Source: Prevotella sp.
Lineage (GTDB): Bacteria; Bacteroidota; Bacteroidia; Bacteroidales; Bacteroidaceae
Direction: 5' to 3'
Assembly (NCBI GenBank): GCA_024695815.1
Contig: JAILHK010000011.1
Span: forward strand, 1-64,000
DNA length: 64,000 nt
Shown: positions 53,113 through 61,807 of the stretch, piece after piece
Layout: every line of letters begins with the position of its first letter
Numbering within the stretch: position 1 is the first letter of the stretch
Notes under the pieces: generated by a model
Databases searched by the model: none
What the model saw: only the letters and a program-made list of their open reading frames with translations
What the model was told of the DNA's origin: nothing
Program-made: the position numbers and the translations under genes

Positions 53113-55836
53113 TCATCCAATGTTTTTGTATTCATAGCGATGACCATGCTTTAACAGCGAACGAAGATACTTTCTTACGCGTTTCAGCGTAATGACCTTC
53201 TCCAGTTTCATTGTTCGCGTGTCAACGACTACACCTTTATTTATTATCTTCTCCAACTCCAGAGAAGCTGCCCCACCCTGCGGATATATTCCACCGCTGA
53301 CATAGACCGACCTAATGTAATCATCAATCATCTGTTGGGTGATGGCATTACCATAAGCCATTTCCTGCAAGAGCTGTTTCATATCATTCTCTATTTTATT
53401 GCTCTTTCCATGAGCACACGAGAAAAAGATACAATACGTCTGCATTGTTACAGGAAGAAACTCAATGTTTGCACGTACATATGGTGAATAGACATCACCA
53501 TTCTCCAGGCGTATCCTATTGGTTACTACAGTACTGAATGCCGCTTCGAGTGCCTTATGCAGCATATAGTTCTCTGCCGTGAATGCCAAGCCATGTTCTT
53601 GGAACAGAATCATGGAGTAACAATCACTTTCGGGGTCAACAGAAGGCTCTACCAATATGGAATCCTTATTAACATAAAAATTCCTTTTGCACAGTTTCGT
53701 CGGCTCGTTCTTTGAAGGCAAGCCACCGATGTATTTCAGAACAAGCGGCATGATTGAGTCCTTGTTTCCCACATTGTCTATCGCTACGATCATGCCACTG
53801 TAGTCCGATTTATATTCTTTCCAGCTTTCACAAACTCTCTTGTAATCGTCTGCTGTCATCGTACTATCGCGTACATACTTTTTGGGTGCTATTGTAGGCG
53901 CAAAGATTACCTTTCTAAGTTGTTGGAGAGCTTTGTTATGTTTAGTGTTATAATTTTCTCTCCATTCCTTAGCAAGCTGAATAGAATCCTCCCCATTAAT
54001 CTCGTAATTTGTTAATTCGTGGTAGATTTCTTTGAATCGTTCTTCAACTTCAGAATGACTAATATTATCCCTACTCAACTCATCATAATATCCAGATAAA
54101 AATAGACCTCCTCTCAAACCTGAGCAGTTATTCATGCAAGAGAAGCCCGCATATTGCAAAGAGTCTAACATATTCATATTCAATTCACGATGAGTATGCA
54201 AACTAATGTACTCGCCACAACTGTCAACCTCATGCATCAGCACCGTGACGCCATTTGAAAGAGTAAGTTTCCATACATCACTATCTTTCAACTTTTTCTC
54301 TTTCACGATTCTTCCTGGTGTGGGTTCTACGTTAAGTGTCAGAGATTCCTTGACTTTCTCTGTGCTTTCTTTCTTTGAAGGCAAACGTATCGGCTCTATT
54401 TCCGATTGATAGGCGTTGTCAATTACTTCCTGAAGCTCGTCCTTGGTAATCTCGCATCTTTTCGAGACAGAGAGTCGAAAGCTCGGGGCGGAAGCATGGA
54501 ATAACTGTCTGAACTGCTTGACAAATCCTTCAAAGCCACAGTCATTCGTTAATATCTGGCTCATTTGGGCATCCACATCATTGTCCACAATCGGAGTTCC
54601 ATAGAGAAAGTTTGATAAGCAATATTTAAATATACTGGAAGGATATACAACCACGGAATCATTAGACTCCCATACCTGTGAGTCCGTCATTTCCAATGTG
54701 TCCGTCATCTCCGCACGATATTCATCGGCTATTTCCTCGGGGAATCCATAATCGGCAATACTTCTAATCGTTTTTATTGATTTTGACAGCAGCTCTTTGG
54801 GACCATATTTATCTGACCAGATATCAATATGCAGAATTGGCACATTATCTATATCTTTCCTATAAGAGGTAAAGCAACTGATATCTTTACCATACAGTCT
54901 TTTGAATGTTTCAACGATAGGGCTGTTCAGGCTTAAAACAGCAGTACTCGGCAGAACGCTTTCTATCGTCTTAAGCCTATCTGCCAGCATATTCTGGCGA
55001 ATAGCCAATTCTACATTTATCGTTTCATCTGTTTCATCCAGACGCTCGACAAATACTTTTGGCTCACTGTAGGGTGGAATCACGGCTCGTGCAGGAACCA
55101 CACTTGTCCCAGCCGGAACTGGTTCAAAGATAGCCCGTATCTTTTCATACATCCGTTCCACGTCGAAAGGACCCACTACCACAACAGCTTGCATCTGTGG
55201 CTGATACCAGCGATGATAAAAATCACGTATGGTCTGTGGCGAACAATGAAGAATCGTACTGGTGTCGCCTATGATAGGTCGGGAGAACGGAGTGCCTGCA
55301 AGTTCCTCATTGCTTTCCCGACGCAACAGCCCTTCTTCAATGATGACATTTCGTTCTTTCTCTATGTCACTATCGTTGAGCTCCGCATCATACATCATGT
55401 CGCGTAACATCAGCAGACAGTCTGTTGTCATCCGATCGTTTCCTGAAGGAATATTCTTGAAGCTAAAGAATGTCATCTCGAAACCAGTCGCGGCATTTAG
55501 GTCTGGTCCAAATTGCAGACCCATTCTTTGAATCCGATCTACGATTTCGTGATTCTTATAGTGCTTTGTGCCGCAAAACACAAGATGTTCCACAAAGTGG
55601 GCAAGACCGTATTCGCCTTCCCGCTCTGCCAACGCTCCCGTTGGTTGTATGATGTAGAAGTCGGCCTTTTCGTTCTTCGCCGTCTTACAGATATAATACG
55701 TCATGCCATTCTTTAGCACCCCTTTCTTCACAGCCTTAGACTCTGGAATTGACTGCGTCAAATCCAGAGCAAGGCCAGATAAAGGAATGAACAAGAAGAC
55801 TAAAAGACCAATAATAAAAAAACTCTTTTTGTTCAT
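53113..55836 (-). CDS. M16-family zinc metallopeptidase
   Basis: About 907 residues from the ATG at 55836, which opens a clear signal peptide (MNKKSFFIIGLLVFLFIPLSG). The frame upstream runs back into the previous gene and is rejected. The N-terminal M16 domain has the inverted zinc motif HFVEH (His80, Glu83, His84) and the third ligand Glu161 in KERNVIIEE, at the family's exact spacing. An inactive-type second half follows, as in PqqL-type enzymes. It begins 10 bases after the second double-glycine protein, so it is co-transcribed. Possible roles are processing the exported proteins, degrading peptides, or protecting the producer; not decidable here. Its stop is followed in frame by the tail remnant. 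Confidence 0.88.
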   Translation of the reverse strand: MNKKSFFIIGLLVFLFIPLSGLALDLTQSIPESKAVKKGVLKNGMTYYICKTAKNEKADFYIIQPTGALAEREGEYGLAHFVEHLVFCGTKHYKNHEIVDRIQRMGLQFGPDLNAATGFEMTFFSFKNIPSGNDRMTTDCLLMLRDMMYDAELNDSDIEKERNVIIEEGLLRRESNEELAGTPFSRPIIGDTSTILHCSPQTIRDFYHRWYQPQMQAVVVVGPFDVERMYEKIRAIFEPVPAGTSVVPARAVIPPYSEPKVFVERLDETDETINVELAIRQNMLADRLKTIESVLPSTAVLSLNSPIVETFKRLYGKDISCFTSYRKDIDNVPILHIDIWSDKYGPKELLSKSIKTIRSIADYGFPEEIADEYRAEMTDTLEMTDSQVWESNDSVVVYPSSIFKYCLSNFLYGTPIVDNDVDAQMSQILTNDCGFEGFVKQFRQLFHASAPSFRLSVSKRCEITKDELQEVIDNAYQSEIEPIRLPSKKESTEKVKESLTLNVEPTPGRIVKEKKLKDSDVWKLTLSNGVTVLMHEVDSCGEYISLHTHRELNMNMLDSLQYAGFSCMNNCSGLRGGLFLSGYYDELSRDNISHSEVEERFKEIYHELTNYEINGEDSIQLAKEWRENYNTKHNKALQQLRKVIFAPTIAPKKYVRDSTMTADDYKRVCESWKEYKSDYSGMIVAIDNVGNKDSIMPLVLKYIGGLPSKNEPTKLCKRNFYVNKDSILVEPSVDPESDCYSMILFQEHGLAFTAENYMLHKALEAAFSTVVTNRIRLENGDVYSPYVRANIEFLPVTMQTYCIFFSCAHGKSNKIENDMKQLLQEMAYGNAITQQMIDDYIRSVYVSGGIYPQGGAASLELEKIINKGVVVDTRTMKLEKVITLKRVRKYLRSLLKHGHRYEYKNIG

Positions 55837-55846
55837 AAAAGTATAA

Positions 55847-56614
55847 CTATAATATCTGAACACTAGATAGTTCAGTATATCGTTCTTGATGTGTATTCTT
55901 GTCGATATAATTGATTTGCATAAAGTGGTAAACGTTGTCCATCCTCCTTTCACATGAAGTCTTGAGTTTAACACTCCTTGTGGCATCAACGTTTTGTGAT
56001 ATCTGGAGCTTTAAGGCATTAAGTTGATTGTTTATTTTGTTCTCAATAATAGAAAACCACGGTCCTGCTCCAGGAATGTTTTTTAATAGTTCCCAAATAG
56101 GTCCATCCAAATAACCAACAGGGTAGCTAAATTCCGTTAATTCTTGCCAAGTCATAATTCTAGTTTGATCCGGTTTGCTCATATTTTCAGAATTTGGACC
56201 TTGGAACATGTTCGATGAACTACTGAAACTACTATCATAGCCGGAACCACTGCCATAGCCGTAATTACTGCCGTAACCGTAATCACTTCCATACCCACTG
56301 CCGTAACCGTAATCACTTCCATACCCACTGCCGTTGCCATAGTTTGAACCATAGTTACCGGAGCTATCCATTGTAGAACCTACATAGGCATGACCATTGG
56401 AATCCCAGTTTACACAATCATTAGCACCAACATATCCGAGACCTTCTACATAGCCTCCAGCCCAACTGCCGCTGGCTATCATTCCCATGTATTCCTCCAT
56501 GGAGTAGGTGGTTCCAGATCCGCCTCCAATGATCATCTTCTGCTCGAACATTTTCACAATCTCTGCATGCAACTCCAATTCGGAGAGCGTTGCTTTGGTT
56601 AGTTTTCGTTTCAT
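55847..56614 (-). CDS. Double-glycine-leader protein with YG-rich linker, unknown C-terminal domain
   Basis: A 255-residue protein with the shared leader (MKRKLTKATLSELELHAEIV..., IIGGG at residues 28-32). The following segment (YMGMIASGSWAGGYVEG...CVNWDSNGHAYVG) is a divergent form of the module seen in the other two. The YG-rich linker is about residues 85-135 and includes an exact 30-bp tandem repeat. The C-terminal ~105 residues (WQELTEFSYPVGYLDGPIWE... GAGPWFSIIENKINNQLNALKL) match nothing I recognise; the latter stretch could be an amphipathic helix. No peptidase motif is visible. The M16 gene follows 10 bases later. Probably an exported effector of unknown activity. Confidence 0.8.
   Translation of the reverse strand: MKRKLTKATLSELELHAEIVKMFEQKMIIGGGSGTTYSMEEYMGMIASGSWAGGYVEGLGYVGANDCVNWDSNGHAYVGSTMDSSGNYGSNYGNGSGYGSDYGYGSGYGSDYGYGSNYGYGSGSGYDSSFSSSSNMFQGPNSENMSKPDQTRIMTWQELTEFSYPVGYLDGPIWELLKNIPGAGPWFSIIENKINNQLNALKLQISQNVDATRSVKLKTSCERRMDNVYHFMQINYIDKNTHQERYTELSSVQIL
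56267..56326. repeat. Exact 30-bp tandem repeat in the YG-rich linker
   Basis: Two identical 30-bp units (56267-56296 and 56297-56326), starting ACTGCCGTAACCGTAATCAC on the plus strand, plus 8 bases of a third. Each encodes ten linker residues (of the type GYGSDYGYGS), so gain or loss keeps the frame. Expect length variation between strains. Confidence 0.9.
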
Positions 56615-56660
56615 TGTTCCCTAATAGGTTTTTAATTACTTATTGCCTTATAATCTTTTT

Positions 56661-56693
56661 CGTATCCCAAAAGGCCAAAGCCTTTGGGATACG
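56661..56693 (-). other. Conserved intercistronic hairpin, copy 2
   Basis: CGTATCCCAAAAGG pairs with CCTTTGGGATACG, 46 bases before the start of the middle double-glycine gene. Compared with copy 1 a C-G pair is replaced by A-T, keeping the stem. This argues for selection on structure. Confidence 0.65.
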
Positions 56694-56715
56694 GGATCTA
56701 GAGTTTTTTTTGCAA

Positions 56716-56742
56716 TCATCTCACTACCTTGTTCTCTACGAA
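56716..56742 (-). pseudogene. Short tail scar of a 515-type partner gene
   Basis: In frame after the stop of the 175-residue gene, the minus strand reads YGLFRGFVENKVVR and then stops at 56716-56718. The last eight residues match the remnant after the M16 gene. Too short to be a gene. Confidence 0.6.
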
Positions 56743-56760
56743 CCCCCTAAAAAGGCCGTA

Positions 56761-57288
56761 CTATTCAGTCTGCACGCTATGAAATTCTTCCTTGGACTCC
56801 CCGACGTAGAAATCCTCATTGAATTCCATCCTGGTGCGTCCCGACAACCGCCAATCTTTAAATATGTCATGTTGCGAGAATACATCAATAGAAGACCGTC
56901 TGTCCCTTGGAAGGGCATACCGCGCAAAGTCCACATTCACCTGCACATGGAAGGATGTGGGCATCTTCTTTGGCAATACCAGCACACGGCTGACCGACGT
57001 CCCCGGATGTAAGAACACCGAAGCCCCCGAGAATAGGTCCTCGTGAAGATAGTATATTTGATGATTGTAATCAGCCTTCTTAATCGGCGTTACAGTTACG
57101 AACGTGCCAGGCTTTGCGCCCTCGCCATCCAAGAACTGAAACGACAGGCTATCAGATACATTCCGCAATGTGACAATAAGGGTTCCTGCGTCCTCATCAT
57201 AACTCGACGTAGCTATCAACTGTGCGGAACATGGGCACACATGGAGTGCCAACAGTCCCAATATGATATACAAATAAATTCTTTTCAT
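56761..57288 (-). CDS. Small secreted protein, paralogue of the next upstream gene
   Basis: A 175-residue protein with signal peptide MKRIYLYIILGLLALHVCPCSAQ. It resembles the 155-residue protein encoded just upstream: SDSLSFQF versus SDSLTFIF, and the shared FLHPG. The pattern suggests a small beta-sandwich of the periplasm or cell surface. No known family is recognised. It follows its paralogue by 10 bases and both follow the HExxH effector gene. Pairing of a secreted putative peptidase with two small exported proteins suggests inhibitors or immunity proteins; this is inference. Confidence 0.7.
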   Translation of the reverse strand: MKRIYLYIILGLLALHVCPCSAQLIATSSYDEDAGTLIVTLRNVSDSLSFQFLDGEGAKPGTFVTVTPIKKADYNHQIYYLHEDLFSGASVFLHPGTSVSRVLVLPKKMPTSFHVQVNVDFARYALPRDRRSSIDVFSQHDIFKDWRLSGRTRMEFNEDFYVGESKEEFHSVQTE

Positions 57289-57298
57289 AGTCTGCTAT

Positions 57299-57766
57299 TC
57301 ATTTAATGATACGTAAAAGGTTCACCTCGCTTTTTCTGGGTAGCGTGTATTTTCGCCAGTTCTTCATTTTGTACTCAACAGGCTTCCCCCATTCTTCTTT
57401 GGGCATGTTCGCCCTCCAGTAGCTAATTTCCAGCAGGAAAGCCCGAACAAAACTGGCAGTTAATACCGGATATCCAATCTTCCATTGCTCACCGGGGTGC
57501 AGGAAAAACAGATGACCTGGTAATAAACTACACCTGCAAATCTCTGGATATAAGGTCTCACCATTTTCCAGTTCTATATAGCTCATCTCCGCATCAGGAA
57601 CAGGCATCCGCTCACCACAGAAAATAAATGTCAGGCTGTCCGACATATTTTTAAAGATGACGTCTATCCCGCCCGACGACGTATTATACTCTGCATCCAC
57701 AAGCAATTGAGCGCGGCCTTGCATGGCGCCCAACACGAATAGGAAAAACAAGAATATTTTTTTCAT
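57299..57766 (-). CDS. Small secreted protein after the HExxH effector
   Basis: A 155-residue protein with signal peptide MKKIFLFFLFVLGAMQGRAQ. The mature part opens LLVDAEYNTSSGGIDVIFKN and shares SDSLTF and FFLHPG with its downstream paralogue. It starts only 4 bases after the HExxH gene stops, so translation is probably coupled to it. A candidate periplasmic inhibitor or immunity protein for that effector; function not established. Confidence 0.72.
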   Translation of the reverse strand: MKKIFLFFLFVLGAMQGRAQLLVDAEYNTSSGGIDVIFKNMSDSLTFIFCGERMPVPDAEMSYIELENGETLYPEICRCSLLPGHLFFLHPGEQWKIGYPVLTASFVRAFLLEISYWRANMPKEEWGKPVEYKMKNWRKYTLPRKSEVNLLRIIK

Positions 57767-57770
57767 AGCT

Positions 57771-58724
57771 TCAATGCTGATTATTACTATAATTAATCAT
57801 ATTTATATACTCTTTGTACTGCCAGATTTTTGCTTTAATCTCATTTCTGTAATCTTGTGAGATATTGTAACCTAGACTTAATTCATGCTCGTAAGCTTTA
57901 ATCTCATTTTGATACTTTATTGGGTCAAAAAGTTTTTCTCTTTTAACAAACTCGTAGATTTCTGAATCGGAATAAATATTAATTTTTTTATAATAGGAAC
58001 GAACTTCCTCTGGAATATATGAGAAATGATAGCCCTCTAACTTCAAATCGACGTTTTCATCCTTGTTATAAGACTTGTCGCTTTTTAAATGATACAACTC
58101 ATGCATAATGATTGAACATCTATCTACATTTGATAGATTCTCACTAAAAAAAGATTTACCAAATAATAAGGTTTTTCCATTCTCAGCTTTCCCCGCCCGA
58201 AGTAACGGCTGTGAAAAATTGTAGGCTAAATCTATTCCTGAAAAATCTGGCGGTGTTAAACCTGACAACCTAAAAAAGTTCTGCAATTCATTAATTATCT
58301 CACTCCTACTTTTTCCCTCACTTCCTTCATCTTGTGTACCTTGATAATATCCGCTGCCGTAATCGTAGTCACTACCAAAACCATAGCCGGAGCCATAGTC
58401 AGAACCATATCCATAGCCAGAACCATAACCGTATCCATAACCGGAATCATAACCAGAACCATAACCAGAACCATAGTCTGAACCATAGTCTGAACCAACA
58501 TTGCTATCTCCATACCCATTTCCACCAGACCAGCAGAGATGACCTATTTGGTCATAATAATAGACGCCTGCCGTTGCGCTATATTGCAACCATTGAGTAT
58601 ACGTCAATGGATCCTGATAGGTTCCAGATCCGCCTCCAATGATCATCTTTTGCTCGAACATTTTCACAATCTCTGCATGCAACTCCAGTTCGGAGAGCGT
58701 TGCTTTTGTTAGTTTTCGTTTCAT
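57771..58724 (-). CDS. Double-glycine-leader protein with YG-rich linker and zincin-like HExxH domain
   Basis: A 317-residue protein with the shared leader (cut expected after GG at residues 30-31). A module TYTQWLQY...VYYYDQIGHLCWSG (residues 41-67) is nearly the same as in the papain-like protein. The YG-rich linker runs over about residues 70-128. The C-terminal domain contains HELYH (His208, Glu209, His212), the zincin metal-binding motif, in IIMHELYHLKSDKSYN. A downstream Glu in EIKAYEHEL could be the third ligand. This predicts a secreted metallopeptidase, possibly a toxin. It lies 58 bases after the glycosyltransferase-like gene. Confidence 0.82.
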   Translation of the reverse strand: MKRKLTKATLSELELHAEIVKMFEQKMIIGGGSGTYQDPLTYTQWLQYSATAGVYYYDQIGHLCWSGGNGYGDSNVGSDYGSDYGSGYGSGYDSGYGYGYGSGYGYGSDYGSGYGFGSDYDYGSGYYQGTQDEGSEGKSRSEIINELQNFFRLSGLTPPDFSGIDLAYNFSQPLLRAGKAENGKTLLFGKSFFSENLSNVDRCSIIMHELYHLKSDKSYNKDENVDLKLEGYHFSYIPEEVRSYYKKINIYSDSEIYEFVKREKLFDPIKYQNEIKAYEHELSLGYNISQDYRNEIKAKIWQYKEYINMINYSNNQH

Positions 58725-58782
58725 GTTTTTTAAAATTAAAGAGTTAAATTAATAAATAGTTATAAGCTTATAAAGCTATGGT

Positions 58783-59586
58783 TTATTCACAAAATTCATG
58801 TTTTATGGGGTGAAAGAAGCGATTCTTTGTTCCTAATGCCTCTATCTCCTCAGCAGTAAACTCAGGACGGAAACGCATGGTACAACAATCACGTCCCCGA
58901 CATTGTACATAGAAGCGATTACGGAAGCCCTCTGGTACGAACTCACCTATTCCACCAAAATCAGCTATTTTAAATCCATTGTTATATAACGGGGTCGACA
59001 TAATAACCTCATAGAATCCCTCGTTGCCTTCTATCTTCAGGTAGGAATCCAGAAAGTCCAAGGCCTTGGCAGAAATACGATAGACTGGATTAAAGGATTT
59101 TACCCAATTCTTCATTTCCACTTCATAACCCTCTGCAAACGACAAGGTGCGCCACCATTGCCATCTGTGATTCTTCCCGTCCTTGAAGAACTCTATGTGC
59201 GAACTGACAAAATCCGCATCGTTATCTTCAAATGCTGAGAACAGTACATCCCAGTTACCGGTAAACACCACATCATACTCTATGCACCAATAGTATTCAT
59301 AATGAGGATATTCATGGCGGAAACACTCCATAACGAAATGCTCACTGCCATACATGCCTTCCAGCATCGGTGTGTAATCCAGTTCGTTTAGCTTCTCTAT
59401 ATCAAACGGATAGAAATTAACATCCATGTCCTTTAATGCAGAGTAGTCATTCTTGCTATCCACTTGAAAAGCCCAGAAGACATCACACTTGCCTTGCAGG
59501 TCCTTTTTGAGTTTAGCGTACTTCTTTATGTTACTATCACTCACGAAATGTGCCAAGAAAAGCACAGCAACTTTATTCTTTTCCAT
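58783..59586 (-). CDS. Glycosyltransferase-like protein
   Basis: A 267-residue cytosolic protein without signal peptide. The central block YYWCIEYDVVFTGNWDVLFS (about residues 97-116) resembles the metal-binding region of GT-A-type transferases and DUF3405-like proteins. ADFVSSHIEFF and NPVYRISAKALDFLDSYL follow. The assignment is by pattern only. It lies 14 bases after the exporter gene and just before the first YG-rich effector. A role in glycosylating the Ser/Tyr-rich linkers before export is possible but unproven. Confidence 0.6.
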   Translation of the reverse strand: MEKNKVAVLFLAHFVSDSNIKKYAKLKKDLQGKCDVFWAFQVDSKNDYSALKDMDVNFYPFDIEKLNELDYTPMLEGMYGSEHFVMECFRHEYPHYEYYWCIEYDVVFTGNWDVLFSAFEDNDADFVSSHIEFFKDGKNHRWQWWRTLSFAEGYEVEMKNWVKSFNPVYRISAKALDFLDSYLKIEGNEGFYEVIMSTPLYNNGFKIADFGGIGEFVPEGFRNRFYVQCRGRDCCTMRFRPEFTAEEIEALGTKNRFFHPIKHEFCE

Positions 59587-59600
59587 TTTTTAAATAATAT

Positions 59601-61790
59601 TTAGTCCTCTAATTTCTCCGATTGCGATTTCACCAGTTCGTAATACAGGCCCTTGTGCTCAATTAACGAGTCGTGGTTTCCTACCTCTACGATGTTACCA
59701 TGGTCAAGGACAACAATCTGGTCGGCATGGCGTATGGTACTCAGCCTGTGGGCAACCACGACAACGGTTCGGTTCTGGAATGCTGTGTTAAGGGCGTCCA
59801 CAATCTTCTTCTCATTGATGGTATCCAATGCATTCGTAGCCTCATCGAGAAACAGGTACTGTGGATTCCTGTATAGCGCACGGGCTATCAGAATACGCTG
59901 TTTCTGACCACCACTCAAGCCTCGCCCACGCTCGCCTATCTTCGTGTCGAAACCCTGAGGCATGGCATTGATCTCATCTAGTATCTGAGCTGTCTTACAA
60001 CAATCAATGAGTCGTTGCTTGTCCACATGTTCATCGTCAAGCACGATGTTGTTTGCAATGGTATCACTGAATATCTTGCCGTCCTGCATCACCACGCCAC
60101 ACATGTTTCTCCATTGGCGCAGGTTGATGGCCATCACATTCATGCCATCCATTTTAATATCACCATAACTCGGCTTGTAGAGTCGGCATAGCAGTTTCAG
60201 AAGCGTTGACTTTCCACTGCCGCTACCACCGACAATGGCCGTAACCTTGTTTTCCGGAATATGGAGGAAGATGTGGTTCAGCACGAACGGTGAGTTCATG
60301 GTGTATTGGAACATCACGTTTGACAACACAATATCCCGATGCTCTGGCAATATGGTTGTTGAGCCAACGGACAAGAGTTCCTCTTCGTCGTCCAATTGTC
60401 TGATCTCGTTCATACGCAGAAAAGAGATCTTGGCATACTGCGCTGAGACGACAAAGTTGATGAACTGGATAAGGGGACCATTGAGCATACCGATGATAAA
60501 CTGTGTGGAAATCATGATACCATAGGTTATCTCGCCATCGATAACGGCAGTGGCACAGAAAAACACAATGGCCATGTTCTTGATATTGTCAATGAACTGC
60601 GCACCAAGGTTCTGCATGTTCGTGATAGCAAGCACCCGCTTGTTGACGTGATACAGTCCTGCCTGTATCTCCTCCCACTTCCATCTTCTCGAACGCTCAT
60701 AGTTGTACACCTTGATGTCCTGAATGGAAGATACGGTTTCCACCCAGTAACTCTGGTTGCGCGAGATTAGTTCAAAATACTGCCAATCCAACTTCTTTCG
60801 CACTTTCAGGAACAACATCACCCAACATACATATAAGACGGATCCTGCCAAGAAAATCAAAAATATGGTACTGTTATAAAGAAGCAGGATAATTGAAAAC
60901 AACACAAAGGTAAAGGTAGAGAATACCAATGCCAGCGAGTTGTTCATGATGAAGTTGCGAATGCGCTCGTGGTCAGCAGCACGCTGAAGAATATCGCCCA
61001 GCAGCTTATTCTCAAAGAAGGTGATGGGCAGTTTCATCAGTTTGATGAGATAATCGGAAATCAGGGCTATGTTCACACGGGCCGTGATATGCATCAGTAT
61101 CCAGTCACGCAGTACATTGAACACCATGACACTGACCAGAATACAGATATTGCCTATCAGCACCATGTTGATGAAGTTTACGTCGGATGTCGCGATACCG
61201 ACATCTATCACCGCCTTCGAAATAAATGGCAGGACACCCTGCAGGAGCGTTACCGCCATCATGATGAAGAATATCAGACCGAAGTTTTTCTTATAGGGCA
61301 CAAAGTAGCGCAGAATACTGATAAAACTGTCTTTCTGCATCTCGCGCTCTGCTTTCGAGGTCTTAAAGTCGGCCGTAGGCTCTATGGCCAACAGGACCCC
61401 ATGACTCTCGCCATCCAGGTACCAGCCTTTCAGAAACTCATCGTGGGTGTATTTCACATGCCCTTTCATCGGATCAGACACCCATACATGTTTTCTATCT
61501 GCATGATAGACCACAATAAAGTGGTTTTGATTCCAAAATACGATGGCAGGGAAAGGAACTTTCTCTACAAGATCTTTAATCGGGCATTTGATGGCCAACG
61601 TATGCAGGCCGATACTTTCTGCGCCCGTGCCCAGATCAAGCAGTGAGACGCCTTCCTTGGTAAGGCCGCACTTGTCGCGCAGATACTGAAGCGAGTAGTA
61701 CCTGCCAAAATATTTAGCCACCATTTTTAGTGACGCAGGACCGCAATCCTGCGAATCCATCTGATATTCTGTGGGAAATCTTCTGAACAT
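59601..61790 (-). CDS. PCAT exporter: C39 peptidase plus ABC transporter
   Basis: A 729-residue protein. The N-terminal C39 domain has Gln14, Cys16 (QDCGPASLKMVAKYFG), His90 (NQNHFIVVYH) and Asp106 (VSDPMKG), a complete active site that cuts leaders after Gly-Gly. Six membrane helices follow (about residues 160-440). The ABC domain has Walker A GGSGSGKST, signature LSGGQKQR, Walker B YLFLDEATNALD and the His switch VVVAHRLST. It exports double-glycine substrates. Three candidates lie immediately downstream. It is preceded by HlyD- and TolC-like genes with short gaps, so all belong to one type I secretion unit. Confidence 0.95.
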   Translation of the reverse strand: MFRRFPTEYQMDSQDCGPASLKMVAKYFGRYYSLQYLRDKCGLTKEGVSLLDLGTGAESIGLHTLAIKCPIKDLVEKVPFPAIVFWNQNHFIVVYHADRKHVWVSDPMKGHVKYTHDEFLKGWYLDGESHGVLLAIEPTADFKTSKAEREMQKDSFISILRYFVPYKKNFGLIFFIMMAVTLLQGVLPFISKAVIDVGIATSDVNFINMVLIGNICILVSVMVFNVLRDWILMHITARVNIALISDYLIKLMKLPITFFENKLLGDILQRAADHERIRNFIMNNSLALVFSTFTFVLFSIILLLYNSTIFLIFLAGSVLYVCWVMLFLKVRKKLDWQYFELISRNQSYWVETVSSIQDIKVYNYERSRRWKWEEIQAGLYHVNKRVLAITNMQNLGAQFIDNIKNMAIVFFCATAVIDGEITYGIMISTQFIIGMLNGPLIQFINFVVSAQYAKISFLRMNEIRQLDDEEELLSVGSTTILPEHRDIVLSNVMFQYTMNSPFVLNHIFLHIPENKVTAIVGGSGSGKSTLLKLLCRLYKPSYGDIKMDGMNVMAINLRQWRNMCGVVMQDGKIFSDTIANNIVLDDEHVDKQRLIDCCKTAQILDEINAMPQGFDTKIGERGRGLSGGQKQRILIARALYRNPQYLFLDEATNALDTINEKKIVDALNTAFQNRTVVVVAHRLSTIRHADQIVVLDHGNIVEVGNHDSLIEHKGLYYELVKSQSEKLED

Positions 61791-61807
61791 TATTCTATCC
61801 TGTTATT

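Larger units (their letters stand above)
56532..56745 (-). repeat. Duplicated boundary block, copy 2
   Basis: Near-identical to 52826-53038: leader start, intergenic DNA, hairpin, ATCTAGAG plus T-run, and the end of the partner-gene tail. Homology stops abruptly at about 56745 where the sequence turns into the 3' end of the 175-residue gene. Confidence 0.75.
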
